64,000 nt of DNA. It comes from Stictocephala bisonia (lineage: Eukaryota; Arthropoda; Insecta; Hemiptera; Membracidae). A program made the translations under genes and the position numbers. Positions 1 to 11,100 of this stretch are shown piece after piece (positions within the stretch are counted from its first letter, which is position 1; the number at the start of each line of letters is the position of its first letter). The notes under the pieces are model-generated. The model saw only the letters and a list, made by a program, of their open reading frames with translations. It did not search any database and was not told the origin of the DNA. The DNA lies in NCBI GenBank assembly GCA_035578905.1, contig JAQJVL010001208.1:124001-188000 (forward strand). The letters are read 5' to 3'.

Positions 1-1204
1 TATTGCTTACTTATTTTAAGTTCGACAGTAAATTAAAGCTCAGAGTTTTGTCATTTCAGACTAGTGGAGCGAGGGCGTTCCGCCAGTACCAAAGTTATTT
101 TATTCGAACTATAAGGTCAATAACTATGCTGATGGGATTAAATATTTAAAAATATTGTTATACACTTGCTTTTTGTAAGTAGGCCTACTCTGTAACATAC
201 AATAATTAGAAAAGTAGACTATTTTAAATTATAATGAGAGAGTCTAGTGTATTGTACACTTGGTTTAAGCTGCACATACACAAAAATCTCTATCAAGACT
301 TCCCTAAAATAAGAATTGTACAAACTGATTAAATATAAATACCCTTAATAAAAAAATACTATTCTTTCAAAAATATTGTTTTTATGTTTTTTTTTATGTG
401 TAAAGTAACATTTACTAAAGCTGCATTACAAAAGACAATAATCCTTTCAGTATTTATTTTATCACGTGCTATTTGCCAGAATTAGGCACATGTGTTGATA
501 AAAGCCTCCTAATATTTTATGAAATATTTCACATTTAGGTACCCCTGATGTCTTTTTTCTGCCATGCGTGGATTCTTCATATAATAGTATTTTTATGTTT
601 TATTTATCGCTCATATTAATTTTGGACTTCTTTTTATTTTCTTGATTTTATCCTTTTAGAAGTAAGCATACAAATTTTTCTTTATTTTCATAGTTATTGG
701 CATTTTGCGACTATATTCTTGAAGCGTTTAGAATTTGGCACAACTCACTTGTTACCAAAGTGAAAAAACCTTTTTAAATAATTCCAACGAAAAAAAACCA
801 ACGAAAATATTTCAGTCAATATTATAGACTTTTTACCAACTAATTTATCAATCGACCCTGTACAAAATACCGAGAAGTATTAAAGAAAAATCAGAAGATC
901 TTGTCTCAATAACTGCAGTGGCCTTTTCTTTTTTGTTAAACTAATACATTGTAGAAATATCAATGTACTTAATCGAACTACAAAAAATATGGTTAGACCT
1001 AATAAGCAAATAACCAAGAGACATTATCTATCTTTGTTTTTCATAAAAGCTTACATCAGGTAAGTAATGGCAATGACTACAGATTGTAGTCATTGGTAAT
1101 GGATGTTACACAAGAATTAACTGCTTTTAAATCAGTGGTTTCTAAAATAAAATGAAATTATTTTTATTACTCAAACAGTTGTCTTGAAGAAGTTTTAAAT
1201 GGCT
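1..1204. other. AT-rich intergenic DNA, no gene seen
   Basis: I see no coding stretch, RNA gene or tandem array here. The only local structure is a perfect 11-bp inverted repeat with a 3-base loop at 1071-1095 (arms CAATGACTACA and TGTAGTCATTG). Confidence 0.6.
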
Positions 1205-1285
1205 GTTATTGCTATCAGCTGAGGTTTATTATTGTAAAATTTGTTATTAATGAAATTAGTAGAAACACTGCCACGTGCACAGACT
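1205..1285 (-). repeat. Dispersed repeat, copy A (pairs with 16930-17010)
   Basis: Read on the minus strand, this segment aligns with the plus strand at 16930-17010. Both hold GTGCACGTGGCAGTGTT, then a CTCCTAA/CTACTAA block, then TTACAATAATAAACMTCAGCTGATA with short gaps. A weaker relative of the CAGCTGATA end followed by ACACGTG lies near 29229-29256. No coding is visible, so this is probably an old non-autonomous element or an end fragment. Confidence 0.55.
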
Positions 1286-2644
1286 AATAATTGTTCAATC
1301 AGTATCTCTTAGGTGTCCATTCAATGTTTCATCAAAACAAAAGCAAACTGTCCAAAAGCATAACATGCAGCTTTTGAGGTCATAGGGCTAAGCCCTAAAA
1401 TGAATACGAAATGTTCCATTAGTTTATAGACTGTTTGTGCACTTTTAGGGTAGTGAAAACCCCATTGACATCAGTTCAGCTGTTTTTATATGAGGACTCA
1501 ACAAAATAACTACAAACCAAATTTTTAAGCTGCTGCATTGAAGTAGATTTAATCTTTTAGCGTATTTATTAACTTTTGACGTAAATGGTTCTCCCAATTT
1601 CCCATAATGTAAGGGTGAAAAACACGTCCTTGAGGGTTATCGATAAAAAGACAGAACTTTAAATAAGGCTAGTTTGGGATTCTCTGCTTTATAAACGTGA
1701 ATATATGTTTTACTTATGGACAAAACTTTTACCTCATTTTTATACAACAATCGCTGGCGGTGGCCAAGTATACGCTTCCGGTGTTGATCAAGCAGGCAAT
1801 TAATTGAAATCTACTTCAGTCAGTAGCGAATCCAAGTAACGAACTCTGGAACTAACGACGTCGGCATAATTATATATCCAGTCCAACGCACATGGTTCTT
1901 GTGGGTTAATTTGCGTATTATTATTATTATTATTATAATACATGCTAAATTGGCAATGGTGTAAGGAAGAGGTGGTGTTATTAGAACACATGTTTGAATT
2001 ACATTGTAAGTCAACCATGCGATAATGACAAACATGGCGTCATAATTTTGATCTGGATAAAACAGAAGTTATTTATAAAATGCTAAACTTTTAAAAATCT
2101 GTAAGCTTATACTTATTTTCAAATTTATTTATAAGTTTTCTTACTATCTTGCCAAAAGATACGGCATGAACCTTTAATGTTTTCCTTTTTTCCTATGTAC
2201 AGTATATGATAAAACATTATCATTTTTAAATAACAGAGTGGTAGTTTGTAACCCCAGTATTTCTGCCTGGAGTGAGACCAGTTGGCTACAAATGTTTACC
2301 ATTAGTGCTACACCTAACGAGTCACAAGTGTACATTTGTTTGTTCCGTCGTCTAGGACTACCCCAACTCGACAGGGAGTGTGCCACAAGTTTGTATTTGC
2401 CGTTACAGTTCAATTATCCCGTGGTTCGAACCCCTCCACTAATAGCACTCAATTCCTTGGTGACCGTGGGAACTTGAGGTGGTATTGACTGACACTTAGG
2501 TGTGAGTCGACTGGGTAACGCAGGAGGCAAGGAGTCAACGAGATGTAGCTAACATATTGCTTGAACGTTTAAACGAACGCTAGTATTGACATTATATGTT
2601 AAACCTGTGTGATTGAGGCGTGAAACTGAGATCAATGAGTAATT
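1286..2644. other. Intergenic DNA, no gene seen
   Basis: Short open frames overlap on both strands near 1800-2477, but none shows a recognisable domain. A short ATT microsatellite lies at about 1919-1936. A box-B-like GGTTCGAACCC occurs at 2422-2432 without a convincing box A. Confidence 0.5.
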
Positions 2645-2945
2645 GCAGTAAGAAAATAAACACACAATGTGAAAATAAAATCTAAATATGTAAGCAAAAT
2701 CACAATGTGATAACATTAGGGAATTAAGCTCCCAATAGAAAATTAAAATCACATTATGAATACACTGTGAAAGTAAAACTACAATATATAAACAAAATCA
2801 TATTGTGATAACAGTAGGGAATTAAAATCACAATAGGAAAGTAAAAGCACATTGTGATACGATGTGAAAGTAAAGTCACAGAATGGTAACAATGAAAAGT
2901 AAAATCACAGTGTAATCAGAGTAAGAAAATAAAATCAAATAAAAC
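2645..2945. repeat. Degenerate AT-rich tandem repeat
   Basis: The motif AAATAAAATCACAATGTGAT recurs in degraded form through this stretch. Two longer blocks of about 110 bp, each containing GTGATAACA then TAGGGAATTAA, resemble each other. The units are too diverged to give an exact period. No coding is seen. Confidence 0.6.
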
Positions 2946-3596
2946 TACGTGCAACCACAGAGAATATAAATAAATAACTTATTTCTGTTTTATTTTTTAC
3001 TTAAATTTAAATTTTTGAAGTTATACTTCTTTGCGCCCGTTAGACACTTTGGGATGGGATGTTGGTCGAGAAACCGCGTCACGCTGAAAAGTAAGAACAA
3101 ATTTTTAAGAACTATCGATTAATCGATTGTTAATCGAAGAAATTTAATCGAAGAAATTACTGATAATGATAATATAGGTGTATAATATAATAATGAAGTC
3201 ACGTATAATATATTGAAGATAAATATATTGAATATTATTGAAAAATGTCTTATATTTCATTTATATATCCTGTCTGTTTGTGTGCGTGAGTGGGTGTATG
3301 AGAATGGCCAAAGAAGTATAACTTCCACCGTGTGGTCCGACGCACACCCAATTTTTTTTGGGGATCGGACGTTTGGCACACATTTTTGGACCTTCTGCCC
3401 ATGGCAGTTTTGGCACAATCATTAGAGCGGAATAAGTAGGGTCAACTCGCCTGCTTGGAAAAGGCAGGATTGGCACAGTCGCTCGACCAGGTAGACGCCA
3501 TCGAACGAGGGAAAATGGGAATTGTATTATTCCCGTCAATTCTGCGTGGCAGTCATTTGCCCGTGATATAACAAATTTTTAAATTTAAACCTCACT

Positions 3597-3623
3597 AGGT
3601 TAGGTTAGGTTAGGTTAGGTTAG
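3597..3623 (+). repeat. Interstitial (TTAGG)n block 1
   Basis: About five perfect repeats of GGTTA, the canonical insect telomere unit TTAGG, lie just inside the left arm of the fold-back element. Confidence 0.9.
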
Positions 3624-3636
3624 ATCATGATCTATT

Positions 3637-3745
3637 TGGGTAGCATCCGTGTTCCAATTGGGTAGCATCCGTGATCTACTTGGGTAGCAGCCGTGATCTA
3701 CTCGGGTAGCATCCGTGATCTACCTGGGTAGCAGCTGTGATCTAC
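3637..3745 (+). repeat. 22-bp tandem repeat, about 5 copies
   Basis: The unit GGGTAGCATCCGTGATCTAC plus two bases recurs about five times. The copies differ at CATCCG versus CAGCCG or CAGCTG. The array separates the two telomeric blocks inside the fold-back element. Confidence 0.85.
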
Positions 3746-3748
3746 CGC

Positions 3749-3785
3749 AGGTTAGGTTAGGTTAGGTTAGGTTAGGTTAGGTTAG
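3749..3785 (+). repeat. Interstitial (TTAGG)n block 2
   Basis: About seven perfect GGTTA units in the same orientation as block 1, immediately inside the right arm. The two blocks are direct while the outer arms are inverted, so the telomeric blocks are not simply part of the palindrome. Confidence 0.9.
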
Positions 3786-4014
3786 TTGCTTACTTCAATA
3801 AGCACCACAGCAGGGAATTTGCGGGGGCAAAAAAGTTCCCATTTTCCCGCATTCTGGCCACCTAGCTGCTACTACCTGGCCGGGCGGCGTGTGCCAATCG
3901 TGCCTTTCTGAAACTTACAGGTTGACCCTTCTTAATCCCCTCTAATGACTGTGCCAAACGTGCCATTCCAAATCGGCCAAAAATGTGTGCCAAACGTTCT
4001 ACGGCCTTTTTTTT

Positions 4015-5980
4015 AACTTAAATTTTCTCAGAAATAATTTTCTACGATATGTGTCTGAAGCATATATCGTAGCATATATATTATTGCCCATTTAACAGAG
4101 ATGTTGTTGACGAAACGTAACAAACGGGGATTCATGACCCCCTCCCTTCAGGCCCAAACTTCTTGCATTTCAACTTGAATAACTAAAATACTGCTGGAGA
4201 TACAGTTATGAAATCTCCTCCAGCAGTATTTACTCCAGCATGTAGTAGCTTTTCCAGGTCAAAATATATCAATAAAACCACTTTTTTCACTTATTTTACC
4301 TTTTGTCTTTATTTCACTCTTTGTCCAGAACTCATGCCGAAACCTTTTGCTAGCTGTAACTCGCTAAGGAAGTGTTTTCAGACCTATATTTGTACAACAT
4401 GTTTTCATTGTTATTACTAGTACAATGTGCTGCAGACTAGTCAATCAACCTGTATGTGCAAGGTATTCTCAAGCCAACCACAACCAGAGCCAACACAAAT
4501 TTGAAAAAAATCTCCGTATGATTAGGTCCGTAATAATGATCTTATTATAACACTAAAAGTGTTAATTGACAGACCAAGGACTATTCTAGTGGACCTACGT
4601 TTATTATCGTAAAAATTTAGTATTTTTATAATTTATTACAGCTTAATATGTGAACATTTAAATGCATTTATTGACGATTTCAAATTAAAAGACTCGTAAT
4701 ATCAACTTATAAGCCACTAGAATGAACTTGTAACTATCACACAGTGTTCACTATAATTCACTATAATGGTAAACACTAACTGAACATTTTAAATAAAGAG
4801 CAGCATGTTTTAGCCAGCTGACGGTAAGGTTGTGTGTCTACTACAGAGCTGTCGACTTCCAGCGGAGACTTGGCGATTTGGGAAACGGCCGCTTTGGGTA
4901 CAATAGTTTGTTTTATAATGGCAACTAGAAACTTCAAACGTGTAATGATTGCACATTTTTCAAGCTCAGTCTGTAATAAAAAAAAAAAAAAAATACAAAT
5001 ACGTCAAATAAGCGGATATCAAAAATTAAAATTTGTTTTGATAAATCACACAAAAGCATATGTAAAAGAATTTTTACAAGAACTAGTTAAAACCAGGAGG
5101 AGACCTGAACTTTTTGTTCGTAACGATAAATGGCCAGTTACTGATTAATCAATATTTTAAATCGTGGAGAGAAAATGTACCTGTATTTTTTCCAGCTACG
5201 TAGATATTGAAGAATGTATTGAGCAACAGTCACTAGATAAGATATTTGTTCAATACTGTAGATGGTAGCCTATATATTGAACGCTTGTATATAATACAAA
5301 TGACAGCCAAAACAAATGAATTGGCACATATACGTACGTTAAGAACAACAGCATCTTAAATCAAGATTAGTTTATTCTTATTACAAAAGCATTGTGTAAG
5401 TATATGATTTTTTTGGCCTTGATTACAAGAGAACAGGTAGATGGCCGCAGTTGGATGCTGCAGGCAGGTAGACCTAGACCCAACAGCTGATCTTGCACCT
5501 GGCTCACAGCTGTCGCCCCGCCACTGATTTCTTAAGATTTCCCGCCAAAGTCCTCGTCCACCTGGCGCTGCGTTCTGTTGCACCCCCACTTGTCATACAG
5601 CCCTGCTTCTATCCTAAGTGAACATCATAACCAGTGTAATTGGTAAAAGTACTATGTTACATAAGGAATCAATCTCATTGAAGTAAGCAATTCTTATTCA
5701 AAACCTTTTATCACAATTTACTCACAATACTCTGACGTCGTCTCACAACTGATCGTATTTAATCGTTTATTTGCTTATTAAATACATCCCATGATTATAT
5801 TGATTTCAAATACATTTCTCAAGAAATATGAATATTCGTGCCAATAATGTGGTTAGTGAGTGAAATATCTACCTCAGCTGGTTTAGACAGCACTAAATTT
5901 ACGCCTACTCTAGTATTCCAACAATGGACCTAATAATAAGGCAGCTAATAATAAGGGACACAGAATTTATTTTTGAAACT
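4015..5980. other. Intergenic DNA, no gene seen
   Basis: No supported gene. A run of about 15 A lies at 4979-4993. The 104-residue open frame over 4834-5148 crosses that run, encodes a poly-lysine tract there, and has no recognisable domain. A mildly GC-rich patch lies at 5430-5590. Confidence 0.5.
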
Positions 5981-6286
5981 TTTTCCGTTAATTCACTACT
6001 ACTAATTTTTTATCACAATTACGGTTAGGTTAAGTTAGGTGGCTACTAAAGTTGATCATAAACGGGTAAATCCAATGATTGACTTAGCGCCGAATGCGCT
6101 CTCCGTGTGTAAGTTCTTGGAAAGCGATAAGATAAGGTAAGCGATATCGGATTCCTAGCGGATAAGGAATACCACAGTGGACGTAAAAATGATTGGGGAA
6201 AAGTTTTTAGAACATTAGAATATTGTCAAGCGTGGTGAATTAACGTAAACAAAACAAAAAAGTAGTGGTTGTGAATTAACGGAAAA
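5981..6286. mobile_element. MITE, copy 1 (pairs with 18653-18986)
   Basis: The ends are terminal inverted repeats: TTTTCCGTTAATTCACTACT at the left, mirrored at the right by GTAGTGG-TTGTGAATTAACGGAAAA. The interior aligns strongly with 18653-18986 in the same orientation, for example GATATCGGATTCCTAGCGGA, the block from CGCCGAATGCGCTCTCC, and CAGTGGACGTAAAAATGA. No coding frame is present and I find no clear target-site duplication. This is a short non-autonomous DNA transposon; the superfamily is unknown. Confidence 0.75.
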
Positions 6287-7283
6287 GATCCTAGTATTGG
6301 ATAAGGAATCTATATAATGTGTATAAAAATAAATTAAATATCTAAAATTACAACTCGTAATTAAATTTCCATAAAGATAAGATAATGTATTGTTATACAT
6401 TTTTGTGTGTTACTCAAGAACTACTCACCTAATCAACCTATGTCACCCTTACTATGTTCACCATGACTTGTACTCCAGTTCCCATTATAATGGGGCTCTA
6501 ACTAAAAAAAATAAGTTGATAGGAAGCTAACAAGGCTGAGACTCTGTACTAGTAGATACAGACTGACTGCTGACACCCTAACTGATTATCAGCAATTTGT
6601 TATAAGTGGTGTCAGCATTTAGTGATATAGTCTGTCACCCTGATGATGACACACTATAGCGGCGGCCTTAACGTTGGCTACTTCTGTATGTAGTAATACA
6701 TTGACACGGTCATCTCACGAAGCTTATGAATATGTACATTTATTTGGATATTGTATACATATTTATATGTTGTAATTATGTTGTTGTTAATAAAAACATT
6801 TAATTGGCTTTTAAAAATACAAATATATAAAGAAATTTAACAAAATAGTATTTTTTTATTCATTTATTCATTGTTTTATTTTTATTCATAGTATTTTTTC
6901 CAGCAATAATAAAATTAATGAAATGACATTACATGCTACATTGTATGTCAACTCTTTGAAACACACTATTACGATTACTCTCCTACATATGTCTTGTTAA
7001 TGTGTTATCTATGGACTCGGCAGAACCTTCTGGCTCACATTAGCCACATCTTGCTTCCATAAACCTCATTACTAACTCGAGTTGTGTCGCCCGTTCGCCT
7101 GAAACCCATCACTCAGCTCTCCAGTAGCGTCGAAGAGGACCGTCCATTACTTTATTACATTTTATTGGAATATTTGTCCAACCGAGACTGCATACCTTTC
7201 AATACTTAAAGTGGGTTATTTCAGTCAAACTAAACAAATCTACTACCATACATCACCTAACTCAATTTCTCAGTATTTAAAGG
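6287..7283. other. Intergenic DNA, no gene seen
   Basis: No coding stretch is supported. A 10-bp inverted pair, TGCTGACACC at 6568-6577 and GGTGTCAGCA at 6608-6617, encloses a 30-base loop. Confidence 0.5.
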
Positions 7284-7516
7284 AGGACCTTCAAGGATTG
7301 CAACTCATCAGCCTTGCACATTAGGACCTTCAATGATTGCATCTCATCAGCCTAGCACATTAGGACCTTCAAGGATTGCAACTCATCAGCCTTGCACATT
7401 AGGACCTTCAAGGATTGCAACTCATCAGCCCAGCACATTAGGACCTTCAAGGATTGCAACTCAACAGCATTGCACATAGGACCTTAAGGATTACAAATCA
7501 TTAGCATTGCACGTAG
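7284..7516 (+). repeat. 39-bp minisatellite, about 6 copies
   Basis: AGGACCTTCAAGGATTGCAA begins each unit at 7284, 7323, 7362, 7401, 7440 and 7478. The first five steps are 39 or 38 bp, and the last copies are degraded (ACCTTAAGGATTACAAATCA). Confidence 0.9.
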
Positions 7517-7959
7517 GACGTAGGCCGAGCTCATTGCGTCAGGCACTTTTGTTTTGCGTAACCTGGCAAATACTTGCTCCCCAGAAGTCTTAAAAATATC
7601 CTAGTATGGCCTGATCCATCCATCCCCACATTTCATACGGAATTAAGAATCTGGAGCAGCTGTGCTAAAAGCAAGTTAGTGAGAGTTTTGAAAATTAATT
7701 AAAAAAAAACAAGAAAAAAGTATATAGGTGCGGTTAATAGGGAATAAGTGTGTGCATGACTAATTTGTGTGTGTATGTGTAAATTATGGGAAGAATGAAT
7801 GTTGACTGTGTAAAAAGAAAACGGTTTTATGTATTTTTTTTTATTTTAAGTAGTTTAAAAAAGAATGTTAATTCTAACACAATGTAATTATTGACTATTG
7901 CAAAATAAACCAAATTAAATTAAAGCTATTCCGTGGGTCCGAAGACCCGAGATCTTCAA
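7517..7959. other. Spacer between two minisatellites
   Basis: No gene, RNA or repeat is recognised. The sequence is AT-rich apart from the GGGTCCGAAGACCCGAGATC stretch at about 7935, which contains a short GGGTC/GACCC inverted pair. Confidence 0.5.
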
Positions 7960-8749
7960 GCGATGCTACAGTAGCGTCTCAAGGGGATCGCCCACAGTGA
8001 GCGATGCTACAGTAGTGTCTCAAGGGGATCGCTCCCAATGAACGATGCTACAGTAACGTCTCAAGGGGATCGCCCCCAGAGAGCGATGCTACAGTAACGT
8101 CTCAAGGGGATCGCCCCCAATGAACGATGCTACAGTTGCGTTTCAAGGGGATCGCCCCCAGTGAGCGATGCTACACTAGCGTCTCAAGAGGATCGCCCCC
8201 AGATAGCGATGCTACAGTAGCATCTCAAGGGGATCACCCCCAGAGAGTGATGCTACACTAGGTATCAAGGGGATCGCCCCCAGAGAGTGATGGTACAGCA
8301 GCGTCTCAAGGGGATCACCCCTAGAGATCGATGCTAGAGTAGCGTCTCAAGGAGATCGCCCCTAGAGAGCGATGCTACAGTAGCGTCTCAAGGGGATCTC
8401 CCCCAGTGAGCGATGCTACAGTAGCGTCTCAAGGGGATGATCCCCAGATAGCGATGCTACAGTAACGTCTCAAGGGGATCGCCCCCAGAGAGCGATGCTA
8501 CAGTAGTGTCTCAAGGGGATCGCCCCCCAGTTATCGATGCTACAGTAACGTCTCAAGGGGATCGCCCCCAGAGAGCGATGCTACAGTAGTGTCTCAAGGG
8601 GATCGCCCCCCAGTTATCGATGCTACAGTAGCATCTCAAGGGGATCGCCCCCAGAGAGCGATGCTACAGTAGTGTCTCAAGGGGATCGCCCCCAGAGAGC
8701 GATGCTACAGTAGCGTCTCAAGGGGATCGCCCCCAGAGAGCGACGCTAG
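7960..8749 (+). repeat. 41-bp minisatellite, 19 copies
   Basis: Units begin GCGATGCTACAGTAGCGTCT and continue through CAAGGGGATCGCCCCCAGAG. Their spacing of 41 bp fits 19 copies across the block. Each unit contains two small palindromes, GCTAC-A-GTAGC and GGGG-ATCG-CCCC, so either strand could fold into alternating hairpins. Variation is mostly point changes. This is not a CRISPR array: there are no unique spacers. Confidence 0.92.
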
Positions 8750-10047
8750 TGAGTATTTAATTGTACTACAAGAAGTATTCTACTAGATGTTGTTTAGTAT
8801 GAGTTAAGTAGGGAGAAACGCAAAAAGTAAATCATATTTATCTGGAGATAAATCTAAAAATATCTTACTTGTATAGCAGTGTTATGTAAATTCAGAATCC
8901 TATTGGATATCAAATGATGTATGTTAAATGTAATTGATAACATGGTGGGTTTAAATCTAGGCCTACCGCAGAGTTTTACAATCCAGTCACCATTCAAAAG
9001 TTAAAAAAAAACGTGTACTTAATCGGTACATACTTGAATTAACGACACAATAAAAAAAAATCAATAATTTGATTGATGCTGGTACTTTCTAATAAAATTA
9101 CATTTTGCTCAAAATCTGACAATTGTGCAGATGTCTTGCGAACTTGGGGCCACCTGTCATTGGTCTTGGCGGTCTGTAATGGTCTTGGCGACAATGAAGA
9201 GGCGTCAATCTGGCACGCGAGTGGTGCATCTGCCGCCTGCCAGCCCCACCTGCCGACCCACCTGCCGTCGTCCGGCCTTGGGCTGCAACAGTCTCCCGCC
9301 AATTCTATGACAATCGACCAACATTGTTGACAAGTTTCTTTACTTAAAATGATCAGAATTCCTGACATAACCATTGTGTACATTTTATTTGCATCAACTT
9401 CGTTTTACTGTCATGTTTCGTTACGTGTGTTTATTCATCTGAGACATTTTCGGAATACAGTATTTAAAAGAAAGCATACCATGAAACATAAAATACCTAG
9501 GTAAAAACACTTGAGTCCAAAAGAAAGCTAAATTCCTACCAAAATAAAACAGATTAAGAAAAGGAAGGCACTCAACTTTAGTGAGTGCCTTTTTTTTATA
9601 GATGTAACAAATATTTATATTGTACGATTTTCAAAGCTAGTAAATTACCGTAACTCGTACAACTTTTTCTTCATCCAGCAAATGTCTTTAATTCGCAGGT
9701 GAGGTAGGTGGTATGGCAACCCACAGCCACGAAGCTGTTTGTGGCCACATGATTGGCCACCTGTTTTTATAAGGACAAACATAAAATTCGTTTTACTTAA
9801 GCATCTTGTGATAAGAACTTGTTGAACAAGTACAAAAAAGATCCCTTACACGTTGAGGAAAGTAAAAACACTGATTTAATAACAAGCACCACTACATACT
9901 TTAACATTTGAAAACTGGAAGATGTAGTGGGAAAAAACTACTGCCACTCTATTAACTATTTATTTCTCTCTTGAAGATATGTAAAGTGAATAGAAAACAT
10001 TGCATCTCGCTGAGTGGGTGATGTTGTTCACAGAGTTCTCTTGATGC
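8750..10047. other. Intergenic DNA with one strong hairpin
   Basis: A 114-residue minus-strand open frame at 9039-9383 and overlapping plus-strand frames coincide with a GC-rich patch at 9180-9300. None shows a recognisable domain. A strong hairpin followed by T residues lies at 9565-9597. Confidence 0.5.
9565..9597 (+). other. Perfect 10-bp hairpin followed by a T run
   Basis: AAGGCACTCA (9565-9574) and TGAGTGCCTT (9582-9591) form a perfect stem with a 7-base loop, and T residues run on to 9597. In bacteria this would read as an intrinsic terminator. Here the context is insect-like intergenic DNA, so it is recorded only as a structure. It does not match the histone 3' stem-loop. Confidence 0.6.
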
Positions 10048-11100
10048 TTGTTTTCGGACTTACTTGATTCTGAGTGTATTTCTAAGCTCTACACTAAGGG
10101 AGAAATCAATCAAAAGACACCAGTTCCAGCACGTAGTTTGTATTTTGAACCACTAAAACCACATAATGCTCCAGAGCCCAAGTTCCAACCCTTTTACTCT
10201 AGGCCCCTGCCATCAAGTACCAAATGGTCGATCAGCGTCTGGTCACCTTATCATTTAATTATATATGAAACCAATAAAAGTGGTTAGTTAAAAATTGGCA
10301 AATATAATGATGACTTTATGGCGGGTTGTCCATAATAGCCGTCGGTTGCAGTCTCCTTGCCTCACTACGATAAGTTTCGTAGTGGTTTCTCGAAGAATTA
10401 CTTTAGATTCATCTTACATCTAGTATGACCGGAACTACCTCACTCTTGGCATGCAAAGATTCTTGTGGAAAGAGATTTGGTCGATTTCGGTATTGATAAC
10501 AATCGTCTACTTTACCAGCAAGGGTGGAAGGGTGGTCTTCTGCTCCTGCATTATAATCACTGCCCACTTCAGACATACACATTGCATTGGCTGGTTACAG
10601 GGATAACATATTACAATAATAATAGGCCAGGGATCTGGCAAAGGGTATGACCCAATACAGTACCTTAAGATACTCCTGCCTAGGTGAGGTGTAGGGTAGA
10701 AAGTTCTCCTTCCAAGCTAACCCGGAACGTCCTTGATGAAAAGTTGGATCTCAGCAATTGGATGAATGATGATCGTAGAGCAAACTCCACAGCATATGTA
10801 GAATTCCATCATTCCACTAAAGTTCACCAGTACTGCGACGAACCTAAGATGAAGCTTGTTGACAACCCTGACGAGCTGGAGTGAGATTTAATGACCTATC
10901 CTGAAGCTAAAACAATCTGACCGGATGAACCCATTGATCCACGGAGCGACTCAGAGAGAAATAGTCATTCATAGATCTTTGAAACGGTTGGAAGCAGTGA
11001 AAGATTTTCCAACCTTTGGAATTATGACAACCTTTGCAGATTTTCATTTGAGTGTGAAAGGTGCAATCTCAGCGGAGGTAAGCAAAAGATAGAGGTAAGT
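10048..11100 (+). other. Possible degraded coding region, unidentified
   Basis: Three open stretches lie in a row on the plus strand, at 10048-10287, 10465-10650 and 10684-10884. The last reads DEKLDLSNWMNDDRRANSTA followed by about 25 charged, protein-like residues. Base composition is closer to coding than in the flanks. Two strong 5' splice-site-like motifs follow, GAG|GTAAGC near 11077 and AGAG|GTAAGT near 11095. Stops separate the pieces and I recognise no family. It could be a decayed gene, a processed pseudogene, exons of a real gene, or chance. Confidence 0.2.

Larger units (their letters stand above)
3351..4014. mobile_element. Fold-back element with internal TTAGG blocks
   Basis: Two arms of about 180 bp are inverted copies: 3351-3527, and 3835-4014 read on the minus strand. 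Shared blocks include ACGTTTGGCACACATTTTTGG, AGTCATTAGAG-like, AGGGTCAAC, GATTGGCACA and GGGAAAATGGGAA, with scattered substitutions. Between the arms lie two direct (GGTTA)n blocks and a 22-bp tandem repeat. No transposase is present, so this looks like a non-autonomous fold-back or MITE-like element. A secondary inverted duplication around an interstitial telomeric site is the alternative. Confidence 0.7.

Noticed and set aside
2400..2530. Second tRNA-like element with box B GGTTCGAACCC
   Set aside because: No convincing box A or cloverleaf upstream. One 11-bp match is not enough.
4834..5148. 104-residue plus-strand frame
   Set aside because: It reads through a poly-A run as poly-lysine and has no recognisable domain.
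7960..8749. CRISPR-like regular array
   Set aside because: Units are contiguous tandem repeats with no unique spacers and no cas genes, and the DNA is eukaryotic.
9039..9383. 114-residue minus-strand frame
   Set aside because: It overlaps competing frames on the other strand in a GC-rich patch and has no domain, signal or splice support.
9565..9597. Bacterial intrinsic terminator or contamination
   Set aside because: Both flanks are continuous AT-rich DNA of the same character as the rest of the window, with no bacterial genes nearby.
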